A stretch of DNA of 64,000 nucleotides from Bacteroidia bacterium (GTDB lineage Bacteria; Bacteroidota; Bacteroidia; Cytophagales; JAAEPT01), in assembly GCA_030431525.1 (NCBI GenBank), contig JAUIJC010000024.1, positions 1-64,000 on the forward strand, in the 5' to 3' direction. The notes beneath the pieces are model-generated. The model was not told where the DNA came from, searched no databases, and saw only the letters and a list, made by a program, of their open reading frames with translations. The position numbers and the translations under genes were made by a program. Shown here in pieces: positions 9,457 to 18,846 of this stretch. Each line of letters opens with the position of its first letter. Positions within the stretch are counted from its first letter, which is position 1.

Positions 9457-12321
9457 TTAATAGAAGGAAATCCCAAAAATTCCTTCAAACACGGGATTCT
9501 GTTCCTTGGTCACATAGGAAAATCTTGCACCTACACTCAGCAAATAGCCATAACGGAGAAAGTTTGCATCCGTGGTGAGCTCCAATCCGAACGACTCAAA
9601 ATTCTTGTGGTTGCCCAAATATGTTGACCACGAGTAGTCATAAAATGGCGAGGCATTGATTCGCTGAAAATAGGCCAACCACCACACCCGAAGATCTGGA
9701 TAAGCAATGGGAAATGTGTAATCCACTTGCAGGGTGGCCAAATGGTCGGTATCCTCTTCCTTAACCCCTCGAGGGAAATTCAAATAGCCTCTTCGGAAAC
9801 GCAATCGTTCACCACCAATGTATTGCCCACCCAAGCGAACCCGCAAAACTTGGTGCTTGAACAGCCCCGGAAAATTGAATCTGCCGGTGGCGTAATAAAG
9901 CTCCTCTTGGCCATCGTTAAAGGGCGCTTTGGCAATGGAGAAACGTAGGTATTGTTCCCAAGGGCTCAAAATATCTCGGACGGCACGCTTCCTCACCCGA
10001 CGGAAAATCAGATGCCCACGCAAAGGCGTCCATTCAAATTGACTTCTGAACTGAGGTCCTGTGAACAAAATGTCCTCATAGGAGGCTGAAAGAATAGGCG
10101 TGAAAAACACAAAATGCTTGCCCTTGGTGAAATTCAACGGCAGAGAAACCGAAAAATCATAGTCCACTTCTCTTCTGTCCGTCACCTCAAGGGTATCATC
10201 GCCAGACAATACAAACCGATTGAAATTGCTCTGTTGCTCACGTTCCACCCCAAAATCCAACACGGGATACCAGCCACGATAACTGAGTTCGGCCGACAAG
10301 GTATTGATGTCATTCACTCCATCATAGCCCCATCTTCCACCAAGAATCGCTGTACTCAGCACATTTTGTGATTTGACCTCCACACCAATCGTTGTGGAAT
10401 AATCATTCGGGTCCATGGCGACAGGTTGCCAGCTATGGAAATTCAGCAAGTGGCCAATTTTCCTGTATTTCTTGGATTCAAGGTCCAATTGCGGAATGGA
10501 ATCCAGCACATTCGGTTTTAATTCCTGACGCTCTGCCGGCTCATAATACGCCACAAAATTGCTTGGTCCTTCTGGGCTGTAAAGCAAGCTATCCTTTTCC
10601 GCCCTCACCAAATCAAATCCCTCCGTGCGATAATCCGCATAGAAAAGCTGGCCTTGATGCATGAATGGGTCATAAGCCCCAAATCGAGAAGAAGTCAACT
10701 GAAAAACCTCTCGGGTGGAAACCACCACACCAAACACATTATCAATTCCAGAAGCACTTGAACGATAACACACAGTATCTCCCGACCAAGTTGGGTTTGC
10801 CACCTGAAAACGGCTGTAAGCCAATAAATCCCCGTCTGCTTGGCCTGAATTGGCATCAAACACAGCCAACGTGTTTCCCAAGCCACGGACAAATTTGACG
10901 ACCACCACTTTTTTTCCATCCGAGGAAAACCACGGCATTTTATAAAAGATGGAGTCCGACTCCCCCATTTTCTTGAGTTGCTTCCCCGATTTAGCATTCA
11001 AAATCACCACGGAAGAATGGTTCAGCTCATCCACTTCGACAGCCACCACCTTCTCTCCATCCATGGAAATAGCTGGTGCATACAGTCGGCTCTTTCTGCT
11101 TAACTCATAGCGTTTCTTCTCTGCTAAATCATAGCGCAAGACGACCGAAAAACTGCGGTATCCCCAACGTGGGTCTGGATGCTCTTCCGCCCACACAATG
11201 CTTTTCCCATCACTGGACAATGATATTCGGTCATAAGGTCCCGGCTCAAAAACCTTTTCCTCATTTCCCAAGGAATCCACGAGTACAAAAGCGTCAATCA
11301 TCCCATAACCGTATTTCAAAACCAAAACACGCCCATCAGGCATGGCAATCGGATGACGATAAAAGGTTGGGACTTTCGATGTTCGATGATTCAAGGCTTG
11401 ATACGGCGTTGGAGAAATCAGGCTATCCTGCTCACGCCAAAGGCTGTCCAATTCCTGCACTGTTCGCCGATAAAGCTCAGAGGTTGTCAACCCAGTAACT
11501 TTCTTCAGGCACCTCGAAAACGGAAAAAATCGAATGGGCCATCGAGCGATTTTATCCAAAGTTTTTCCCCAAACATCCTCCCCGTAATGTCGGCGAGCAT
11601 AAGCCACCATATGATAACCAAAGGGATATTGATTGGGAATGACATCCCTAAAGGAACCAAACGAGGCCTTGTCATACGTATAAGGTCCTCGCTCCAAAAG
11701 TTGCGTCCGATAGGACATGACAAACTCCGGCATACGACCTCGTCCTGACAGGGTCAAACTGGTTTCATTCAGAGTCGCATCGCCCTCCATAAACCACAAG
11801 GGTGTAGTCGCCCCGAACACCAATCCCGTGCCCTGTTCCCCCAACAACCAATAGGGAACATTTGAAAATCCTTGGCGGTATTTATCCACCTGAACCATGT
11901 GGCGGAACTCATGAATCGCCAGCTGATTCAGCCAATCAACAGGCTCTTGGTCCTGAGGCATCACCGTGAAAAATTCTGAACGCCTCGGCGCCAAAGTCAC
12001 AAAACCATTGGAGGAAGAAAGCTGGGTTTGAAGGATGATGGGGAACCTTTTGGGCTGACCGCCCAAGGAATAAGAACCGTAAGAATAGTTCAGCTCAAGG
12101 GTGCTGGTAACCCGCTTGGCCTCTTGCTCAAAATCAGCGGGATAAATAATCGTGAAATGCGGAGAACGAATCTGTCGCCAACAAATGGAAGCGGGATTCT
12201 CACCCACAGAATAAAACTGGGCATTGGCCGAAAAGGATAGCAGGAAAACCACCAAAGCCAACCATAATTTTGGTATTTCAGTAAAATCCAAAAAACGAGA
12301 ACCAAAAAAGCGGTTTGACAT
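9457..12321 (-). CDS. Large outer-membrane protein: peptidase-MA-like region, TolB/WD40-like propeller and C-terminal BamA-like beta-barrel
   Basis: Signal peptide (LALVVFLLSFSANA); HEFRHMVQVDKYRQG; DPRWGYRSF/ISMDGEKVVAVE/FSSDGKKVVVVK propeller repeats; C-terminus ends VFEGIFGISFY (terminal aromatic). Confidence 0.75.
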   Translation of the reverse strand: MSNRFFGSRFLDFTEIPKLWLALVVFLLSFSANAQFYSVGENPASICWRQIRSPHFTIIYPADFEQEAKRVTSTLELNYSYGSYSLGGQPKRFPIILQTQLSSSNGFVTLAPRRSEFFTVMPQDQEPVDWLNQLAIHEFRHMVQVDKYRQGFSNVPYWLLGEQGTGLVFGATTPLWFMEGDATLNETSLTLSGRGRMPEFVMSYRTQLLERGPYTYDKASFGSFRDVIPNQYPFGYHMVAYARRHYGEDVWGKTLDKIARWPIRFFPFSRCLKKVTGLTTSELYRRTVQELDSLWREQDSLISPTPYQALNHRTSKVPTFYRHPIAMPDGRVLVLKYGYGMIDAFVLVDSLGNEEKVFEPGPYDRISLSSDGKSIVWAEEHPDPRWGYRSFSVVLRYDLAEKKRYELSRKSRLYAPAISMDGEKVVAVEVDELNHSSVVILNAKSGKQLKKMGESDSIFYKMPWFSSDGKKVVVVKFVRGLGNTLAVFDANSGQADGDLLAYSRFQVANPTWSGDTVCYRSSASGIDNVFGVVVSTREVFQLTSSRFGAYDPFMHQGQLFYADYRTEGFDLVRAEKDSLLYSPEGPSNFVAYYEPAERQELKPNVLDSIPQLDLESKKYRKIGHLLNFHSWQPVAMDPNDYSTTIGVEVKSQNVLSTAILGGRWGYDGVNDINTLSAELSYRGWYPVLDFGVEREQQSNFNRFVLSGDDTLEVTDRREVDYDFSVSLPLNFTKGKHFVFFTPILSASYEDILFTGPQFRSQFEWTPLRGHLIFRRVRKRAVRDILSPWEQYLRFSIAKAPFNDGQEELYYATGRFNFPGLFKHQVLRVRLGGQYIGGERLRFRRGYLNFPRGVKEEDTDHLATLQVDYTFPIAYPDLRVWWLAYFQRINASPFYDYSWSTYLGNHKNFESFGLELTTDANFLRYGYLLSVGARFSYVTKEQNPVFEGIFGISFY

Positions 12322-12376
12322 AAAAGCGTGTATTTTTGCTCTTCCTCAGCCTGTAACAGACTACTGGTCATCATTT

Positions 12377-12455
12377 GTATCAAGTACCATGTATTATGTA
12401 CAATGAGCCAATCGTGAGGGCATTCATTGTACACAATACATGATACATTGTACAA
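12377..12455. repeat. Palindromic intergenic repeat family A, copy A2
   Basis: gtatcaagtaccatgtattatgtacaatgag...attcattgtacacaatacatgatacattgtac. Confidence 0.85.
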
Positions 12456-12482
12456 CTATCCAGTAGCCTCAGCCTTTAAAAT

Positions 12483-13790
12483 ATGAATCTTGAACTCACC
12501 CCAGAATTCCAAGAGGCCCTCGACCTGATGGCCAAAACGAAGGATTCCTTTTTTCTGACGGGAAAGGCTGGTACAGGCAAATCTACCTTTTTAAAACATG
12601 CCATTGAGGTCCTCAAGAAAAACATTGTCGTGGTGGCCCCAACAGGCATTTCGGCCATCAATGTTGGCGGTAGCACCATCCATTCCTTTTTCCAGCTCCC
12701 TCCTCGGCCATTGTTTCCCAACGACCCCGAAATTAAGACCTTCCCGTCCAATACCAACCGCGCCTCGGTCATCCGAAACATGGATATCTTGGTCATCGAT
12801 GAGATTTCCATGGTACGGGCTGACCTGTTAGACGCCATTGACCAATGCCTCCGCAAAAATTCTAAACAGCCGTTTTTGCCCTTTGGAGGAAAACAGGTGG
12901 TCCTCATTGGCGACCTATTCCAATTAGAACCAATCGCCAAAGCGGATGAATCCGACGGTTTCTTCCATGATTTTTATGAGGGAAAACCATTCTTTTTCAA
13001 GGCCAAGGTGTTTGACCAAATTCCATTAAAAGTACTTGAGCTCACCAAAATCTATCGGCAAAAAGACGAGCGATTCATTAAAGTCCTTAATACAATCCGA
13101 AGCGGTTCCATTTCCATGGCTACGCTTCAAGGACTCAACCAACTTTGTGTCCACCCCATCACGGACAAAAACACCATTATCCTTAGCTCCAGAAACGCCA
13201 TTGCCGACCAAATCAACCAAGGACGACTTAGTGATATTCCCAACAAACAATTCAAGGCAACTGGCATTGTCGAAGGCACTTTTGAGCCGAGCAAATACCC
13301 CGTGGACCTTGAGCTGAAACTTAAGGAAGGCGCTCAAATCATGTTCGTGAAAAATGACAAAGACAAGCGCTGGATTAACGGCACCCTTGCCACGCTTCAC
13401 AAAATAGGTCCTGAGGGCATCCAAGCCCAATTAGAAGACGGCACCATCCATACCTTGGAACCTGCCACTTGGGAAAACATCACCTATCATTACAACCGAA
13501 AGGAGCGCAAGGTAGAACAAAAGGTTCTGGGTTCTTTCAAGCAATTCCCCATCAAACTGGCTTGGGCCATCACCATCCACAAAAGCCAAGGACTAACCTT
13601 TGACCGCGTGCACATTGATATGGGGGCAGGCGCTTTTGCTGGAGGTCAAACTTATGTGGCGCTCAGTCGATGCCGAAGCTTGGAAGGTCTTTCATTCCAA
13701 ACGCCACTCCGTTCTACGGATATTTTTATTGACCAAGAACTACGAGAATTTATCTCAGGGGAGAATTCTGTGACTATTGAAGAGAGCTGA
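12483..13790 (+). CDS. PIF1/RecD-like superfamily 1 helicase
   Basis: Walker A FFLTGKAGTGKSTFLKH, VVVAPTGISAINVGGSTIHSFF, DILVIDEISMVRADLLDAID, C-terminal WAITIHKSQGLTFDRV and YVALSRCRSLEGL. Confidence 0.88.
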   Translation: MNLELTPEFQEALDLMAKTKDSFFLTGKAGTGKSTFLKHAIEVLKKNIVVVAPTGISAINVGGSTIHSFFQLPPRPLFPNDPEIKTFPSNTNRASVIRNMDILVIDEISMVRADLLDAIDQCLRKNSKQPFLPFGGKQVVLIGDLFQLEPIAKADESDGFFHDFYEGKPFFFKAKVFDQIPLKVLELTKIYRQKDERFIKVLNTIRSGSISMATLQGLNQLCVHPITDKNTIILSSRNAIADQINQGRLSDIPNKQFKATGIVEGTFEPSKYPVDLELKLKEGAQIMFVKNDKDKRWINGTLATLHKIGPEGIQAQLEDGTIHTLEPATWENITYHYNRKERKVEQKVLGSFKQFPIKLAWAITIHKSQGLTFDRVHIDMGAGAFAGGQTYVALSRCRSLEGLSFQTPLRSTDIFIDQELREFISGENSVTIEES

Positions 13791-13797
13791 AACAAAC

Positions 13798-13841
13798 CAC
13801 AGAGCCCACAGAGCCCACAGAGCCCACAGAGCCCACAGAGG
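13798..13841. repeat. Tandem 9-bp repeat (CACAGAGCC)n
   Basis: cacagagcc x4 then cacagagg; inverted counterpart cctctgtggcctctgtgg at 13917-13934. Confidence 0.9.
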
Positions 13842-14047
13842 AATAGAGAAAAGGAGACCCAATACTATCCAAAAAGCACTTTTTTTTGAAGTAAGAAAAC
13901 CTCTAAAACCTCCCTTCCTCTGTGGCCTCTGTGGTACTTGACAATTAACCCTCTTAAAAATTCTCCCTTTTGAAGAACAAGGATAAGTTTTCCCAAACTA
14001 TGCCCCCTAAGCCTCGTAGAGAAAAGTGACCCCTTACTTTTCTTTAC

Positions 14048-14518
14048 ATGAAACGCATCACCCTGTACTTAAAAACTCAATTTCGTAAACTACTCAATCA
14101 AAAAGGCGACCCCAAACACTTAGCAAAAAGCTTCGCTATCGGCAATTTTTTGGGCATGATGCCCTTGCCGGGGCTACAAATGCTTGTTGCTTTCGCTCTC
14201 TCTCCCATTCTTAAACTCAATAAAACGGCATGCGTCACTGGGACGTTGAACACCAATCCCATCACCGCTCCGTTCATTTTTTTCTTCAACTACAAATTGG
14301 GTGTTTGGCTTCTGGATGTCCATCCCGTAATCCAGCATCACGACCAACTTGACCTTGCGCTTTTGATTGAGTTATCTGTTGCCGGAGGCTATATCTTGGA
14401 ATGTTTGTTGGCTGGAGGCATTGTGGCTGGAATCATCAATGCGATTGGCGCCTACTACCTGAGCTTGGCCTATTTCCGCAGAAAAATGAAACGGGTGGAA
14501 GTGCAAGCGAAGGAATAA
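14048..14518 (+). CDS. DUF2062 domain-containing membrane protein
   Basis: KSFAIGNFLGMMPLPGLQMLVAFALSPILKLNKTACVTGTLNTNPITAPFIFFFNYKLG. Confidence 0.85.
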   Translation: MKRITLYLKTQFRKLLNQKGDPKHLAKSFAIGNFLGMMPLPGLQMLVAFALSPILKLNKTACVTGTLNTNPITAPFIFFFNYKLGVWLLDVHPVIQHHDQLDLALLIELSVAGGYILECLLAGGIVAGIINAIGAYYLSLAYFRRKMKRVEVQAKE

Positions 14519-14566
14519 GCCCAAAGTTTCCCCTATTTTTGCTCTTGGAAGCTTTTTCCATTAGCA

Positions 14567-16243
14567 ATGAGAACAACCCTCACTTTCATAATACTGTTGT
14601 TGGGCATCAGCAACATTTCCTTTTCCCAAGACGACGACAAGGTTCGCCTCATTCAAGCCGACCGACTCAAAGGCCGAATGATTGATGGCAAGCGAGTGAA
14701 CATGGTCATCGGGAACGTCATTTTCAAACACAAGGACGCCACGCTTTACTGTGATTCCGCTTACCAAGACAAAGGGGAAAACGTAGTCCAAGCCTATGGG
14801 CGCTCCCGTGTGCAAAAGGGCGACTCTATCACCATGTGGGCTGATGAGCTCCGTTATTTCGGTAATGACCGCAAGGCAAAGGCTTCCACAAATGTGGTTC
14901 TCAAACAGGGAAGCACCACGCTGAATACGGACAACCTCGACTTCAACTTGGAGGAGGATTTGGCCTACTACTACAATGGCGGGAAAATCCGTGACGGAAA
15001 AACCCGTCTTACCAGTCAGGTGGGCATCTATGACACGGAAAACAGAAGTTATGCGTTTCGGGATAGCATCGTGATTCGCGGAGATGGCTACAAGTTGGTT
15101 TCCGATACCCTGAACTATTTTACACGCTCCAAAATTGCCCGCTTTTTTGGGCCAACATGGATTTACTCCCAAAACGACAGGACGCTGTACGCCGAGGTTG
15201 GGGAATACAAAACGGTTTCCCAACGCTCTTACTTCAAAAAAAATGGATGGTTGGAAGACAACAAATACCGTTTGGAAGGTGACAGCCTCTATTTTGACAA
15301 CCTTGAGGATTTCGGTTATAGCTTCGGCAATGTCTATTTAGAGGCCAAAAAAGATAGTCTTATCATTTTGGGCGATGAAGCTATTCACAAAGGATACGTG
15401 GGTGAATCAACGGTTTTTGGAAATCCATTGATGAAAAAACTCCAAGGGGTAGACACGCTTTATCTCTCCGCTGACACTTTGGTTTCCCAGCAAGACACCT
15501 TGGACAGAAGGGCTCAAGTACGGGCTTATTTTGGCGTGTTGGTCTTCCATGAAAACATTCAGGCTTCCTGTGATTCATTGGTTTATGACCTTGCCGACTC
15601 CACCATTTCCTTCTTTGAAAAGCCGATTGTTTGGAGCACTCCGCACCAGATTACTGCGGACACCATTGATGTTTTGTTGAATGAAGAAGGCGCCGAGAAA
15701 ATATTCGCTCGAAGCCATTCATTCATCATTTCTGAGGACACAATTACGGAATACTACAATCAGGTGAAAGGACGGCAAACCGTGGCTTCCTTTGAAAACA
15801 ATGACCTGAAACGCGTGGATGTGGACGGAAATGGAGAGAGTTTGTACTTCGCACGACAAGAAGGACAAGCCTCTGTGATGGGCATGAACCTGATCAAATG
15901 CAGTAAGATGGTCTTGACCTTTGTAGAAAATGATCTCAACGATATCACTTTCCTCACGGAACCCAAAGCCAACTTCACCCCTCCCCAACTCATCAACTCC
16001 AGCAACAACCGCTTGGAGCAATTCCGCTGGTTGGAAGACATCAAACCAACCAAGGCCCAACTCCTCAATACAAGAAATCCTCAACCTTCCCCTAAAACGG
16101 AAGAAACCATAAAGCCTGAACCTGAAACCAATTTACCAGAACCTCCTGTTATTGAGGAGGAAAACGGTTCTCCTAAATTCGAAAAGAAGGCCAAGAAAAA
16201 AAAGTCGCGAAAAGAGCGAAAGGAGGACAAAAAGAAGGATTGA
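14567..16243 (+). CDS. OstA/LptA-like organic solvent tolerance protein
   Basis: Signal peptide; VNMVIGNVIFKHKDATLYCDSAYQDKGENVVQAYGRSRVQKGDSITMWADELRYFGNDRKAKASTNVVLKQGSTTLNTDNLDFN. Confidence 0.88.
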   Translation: MRTTLTFIILLLGISNISFSQDDDKVRLIQADRLKGRMIDGKRVNMVIGNVIFKHKDATLYCDSAYQDKGENVVQAYGRSRVQKGDSITMWADELRYFGNDRKAKASTNVVLKQGSTTLNTDNLDFNLEEDLAYYYNGGKIRDGKTRLTSQVGIYDTENRSYAFRDSIVIRGDGYKLVSDTLNYFTRSKIARFFGPTWIYSQNDRTLYAEVGEYKTVSQRSYFKKNGWLEDNKYRLEGDSLYFDNLEDFGYSFGNVYLEAKKDSLIILGDEAIHKGYVGESTVFGNPLMKKLQGVDTLYLSADTLVSQQDTLDRRAQVRAYFGVLVFHENIQASCDSLVYDLADSTISFFEKPIVWSTPHQITADTIDVLLNEEGAEKIFARSHSFIISEDTITEYYNQVKGRQTVASFENNDLKRVDVDGNGESLYFARQEGQASVMGMNLIKCSKMVLTFVENDLNDITFLTEPKANFTPPQLINSSNNRLEQFRWLEDIKPTKAQLLNTRNPQPSPKTEETIKPEPETNLPEPPVIEEENGSPKFEKKAKKKKSRKERKEDKKKD

Positions 16244-16277
16244 AAAAATCCTCCCAAACCCCTACCTTTGACGGCTT

Positions 16278-17105
16278 ATGAAATTAGTCTCCAATACCTT
16301 TTTGAGCCTGCTCGCCACTTTGATCCTTTTAGGGAGTTGCAGCAAGTTCCAACGCCTCCAACGAAGTGACTCCGTCGATGAGCGCTACAACGGAGCTGTT
16401 GCCTATTATGAGGAAAAGGATTACTATCGGGCCAGCGTACTGTTGGAGGGTTTGATGCCCTATGTGGTGGGTTCCGAAAAAGCGGAGCACGTACAGTTCT
16501 ACTACGCTAATTGCAGCTATCAAGAAAAGGACCTGTACACTGCGGCTCATTATTTCAAACGCTTTTACACGACTTACCCAAGGAGTGAGCACACCGAGGA
16601 GGCCATGTTCTTGTATGCCAAATGCCTTTATGGAATGTCTCCAAAATCCAACTTGGACCAAGACAACACCTTGCAGGCATTGCAAGCGCTACAAACTTAC
16701 CAGCTCAAGTATCCATCTTCTCCACGCGTGGAGGAGTGCCAAAGGATGATTGATGAGTTGGAAGACAAATTGGAGTTGAAAGCTTATGAGCAGGCCAAGT
16801 TACACAACCAATTGCGTAATTATCGCGCTATGGTGATTTCGGCCCAGAACTTCTCTAAGCGTTACCCGAACTCGAAATACAACGAGGAACTGGATTTCCT
16901 CAAGCTTCAAGCGCAATACGACTTTGCGCGTAAGAGTATTGAGCAAATCATAAAGGATGGAAAGGTCGTTTACCTAAAGAAAGAGCGTCTTCAAGATGCC
17001 AAGAAGTTTTACTACGACTTCCTTTCCAGCTATCCGAATAGTAGCTACATGCCACAGGCAGAAAGTATCTACAAGCAAATTGAATCAGCATTAACCGCCA
17101 ACTAA
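16278..17105 (+). CDS. bamD: outer membrane assembly lipoprotein BamD
   Basis: Lipobox LILLGSC, YYRASVLLEGL..., TAAHYFKRFYTTYPRSEHTEEAMFLYAKCLY TPR repeats. Confidence 0.9.
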   Translation: MKLVSNTFLSLLATLILLGSCSKFQRLQRSDSVDERYNGAVAYYEEKDYYRASVLLEGLMPYVVGSEKAEHVQFYYANCSYQEKDLYTAAHYFKRFYTTYPRSEHTEEAMFLYAKCLYGMSPKSNLDQDNTLQALQALQTYQLKYPSSPRVEECQRMIDELEDKLELKAYEQAKLHNQLRNYRAMVISAQNFSKRYPNSKYNEELDFLKLQAQYDFARKSIEQIIKDGKVVYLKKERLQDAKKFYYDFLSSYPNSSYMPQAESIYKQIESALTAN

Positions 17106-17116
17106 CCATAGAGATC

Positions 17117-17413
17117 ATGGCAAAGCCATCTATTGAAACCCGCAACATCGAGAAATTGATGAACGCCACTGGCAACATCTACAAGTCTGTTTATGTGGCT
17201 GGAAAGCGCGCCCGTCAGATTTCTTCCCAAACCAAGGAAGAATTGAACTCCAAGCTTTCCGAGTTTGCCTCTACGGTTGACAACTTGGAAGAGGTTCAAG
17301 AAAACCGCGAGCAAATCGAAATCTCTAAGCACTACGAGCGCATGCCTAAGCCAACAGCTATGGCCCTCGAAGAACTTCTTGATGGAGAAGTAGTGGTTAA
17401 AGAAAGAGGATAA
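17117..17413 (+). CDS. rpoZ: DNA-directed RNA polymerase omega subunit, Bacteroidota type
   Basis: IETRNIEKLMNATGNIYKSVYVAGKRARQISSQTKEELNSKLSEFASTVDNLEEVQENREQIEISKHYERMPKPTAMALEELLDGEV. Confidence 0.85.
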   Translation: MAKPSIETRNIEKLMNATGNIYKSVYVAGKRARQISSQTKEELNSKLSEFASTVDNLEEVQENREQIEISKHYERMPKPTAMALEELLDGEVVVKERG

Positions 17414-17440
17414 TCAACAGACATCTTATGTCTGCGACAA

Positions 17441-17490
17441 GAGGAAAAAGCGTTTGGTCTGTTTAACGACCAACACTTTTTCCTCTTTTT
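17441..17490 (+). terminator. Hairpin terminator after rpoZ
   Basis: gaggaaaaagcgtttggtc tgtttaac gaccaacactttttcctcttttt; preceded by a small hairpin cagacatcttatgtctg. Confidence 0.7.
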
Positions 17491-17514
17491 CATTTCTTTA
17501 CTAAGCGTTTTGTC

Positions 17515-17602
17515 AGAGAGACTTTAGATTGGAGACATTAGACTTTAGCTTCAGTTCAAGTTTCAAGCGTGCTAACGTCTAAAATCTAATGTCTAATGTC
17601 TT
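17515..17602. repeat. Palindromic intergenic repeat family B, copy B1
   Basis: gagacattagactttagc ... gctaacgtctaaaatctaatgtctaatgtctt; related to 50951-51025. Confidence 0.8.
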
Positions 17603-17638
17603 TTCATCTCAAACTGACAAGACACTAAGAGTCCTCCA

Positions 17639-18187
17639 ATGCTCAAAGGGAAGAAAATATTGCTCGGCGTTACGGGAAGCATTGCGGCTTACAAGGCTGC
17701 GCTTATCGTCCGCCTACTTATCAAGGAAGGCGCTGAAGTCAAAGTCATCATGACCGAGAGCGCAAAGGCGTTTATCACTCCACTCACCTTGGCCACGCTT
17801 TCCAAAAATCCTGTTCACAGCGAGTTTGTGAAAGATGACCAAGGAAGCTGGACAAACCATGTGGAGCTTGGCCTTTGGGCTGATTACTTCATCATTGCAC
17901 CAGCCACGGCCAACACCTTGGGAAAAATGGCCAATGGACTTTGTGACAACCTCTTGTTGGCCACCTACCTTTCGGCAAGATGTCCTGTCATGGTTTCACC
18001 AGCGATGGACTTGGACATGTACCAGCATCCCTCTACCCTTCGAAACCTTGATCTGATACAATCCTACGGCAATAAGATTCTTGAGGCCGTCCACGGCGAA
18101 TTGGCCAGCGGACTCATCGGCCAAGGACGCATGGCAGAACCTGAAGAAATTATCACCGCTCTTCAAGAAGAGTTTGAAAAGCTTTGA
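17639..18187 (+). CDS. coaC: phosphopantothenoylcysteine decarboxylase (CoaC domain)
   Basis: KILLGVTGSIAAYKAALIVRLL; VELGLWADYFIIAPATANTLGKMANGLCDNLLLATYLSARCPVMVSPAMDLDMYQHP; ends at an in-frame TGA (18185-18187) before the CoaB domain. Confidence 0.92.
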   Translation: MLKGKKILLGVTGSIAAYKAALIVRLLIKEGAEVKVIMTESAKAFITPLTLATLSKNPVHSEFVKDDQGSWTNHVELGLWADYFIIAPATANTLGKMANGLCDNLLLATYLSARCPVMVSPAMDLDMYQHPSTLRNLDLIQSYGNKILEAVHGELASGLIGQGRMAEPEEIITALQEEFEKL

Positions 18188-18193
18188 CCAAAA

Positions 18194-18823
18194 ATGACTG
18201 TTCTCATTACAGCTGGCCCAACCTACGAACCCATTGACCCCGTTCGTTTTATTGGCAACCACTCCAGTGGAAAGATGGGCTATGCTTTGGCAGAAGAAGC
18301 AAAACTTCGTGGACATAAGGTCATTTTAATTTCAGGACCTACGCACTTAAACGCTCCTAAAGGCGTTACGCTTGTTAAGGTCCAGTCTGCTGCCCAAATG
18401 TTTGCCGCAGTGGAACAGCATTTTGATCAGGCCGAATTATTGATTTTTGCAGCTGCCGTGGCGGACTACACCCCCAAGGTAGTGTCTGATACCAAAATCA
18501 AGAAGAAGTCCGACGAGTTTACCATTGAGTTGGTAAAGACGGTGGACATCGCCAAAACCATAGGCCAACAAAAAAAGCCAAACCAATTGATGGTGGGCTT
18601 TGCTTTGGAAACCGATAACGAATTGGAGAATGCCCAAAAAAAACTGGCATCCAAAAACATGGACTTTATAGTCCTCAACTCCACTCGAAACAAAGGAACA
18701 GCCTTTGGTTTTGATGACAACCAAATCACGATTGTTTCGAAATCGGGAACTACTGAATTTGGCAAGAAACCTAAAACCGAGGTTGCTAAAGATATTCTGG
18801 ACTTTGCGGCCCAGCTCAGATAA
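18194..18823 (+). CDS. coaB: phosphopantothenate--cysteine ligase (CoaB domain)
   Basis: VLITAGPTYEPIDPVRFIGNHSSGKMGYALAEEA; LIFAAAVADYTPKVVSDTKIKK; same frame as coaC. Confidence 0.92.
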   Translation: MTVLITAGPTYEPIDPVRFIGNHSSGKMGYALAEEAKLRGHKVILISGPTHLNAPKGVTLVKVQSAAQMFAAVEQHFDQAELLIFAAAVADYTPKVVSDTKIKKKSDEFTIELVKTVDIAKTIGQQKKPNQLMVGFALETDNELENAQKKLASKNMDFIVLNSTRNKGTAFGFDDNQITIVSKSGTTEFGKKPKTEVAKDILDFAAQLR

Positions 18824-18846
18824 CATCAATCATTGAATTCCTTTTT

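Noticed and set aside
13798-13841. Possible CRISPR array
   Set aside because: 9-bp perfect tandem units with no spacers; simple tandem repeat.
18180-18200. Frameshift in coaBC
   Set aside because: The two ORFs are in the same frame, so this is a stop codon, not a frameshift; reported as such.
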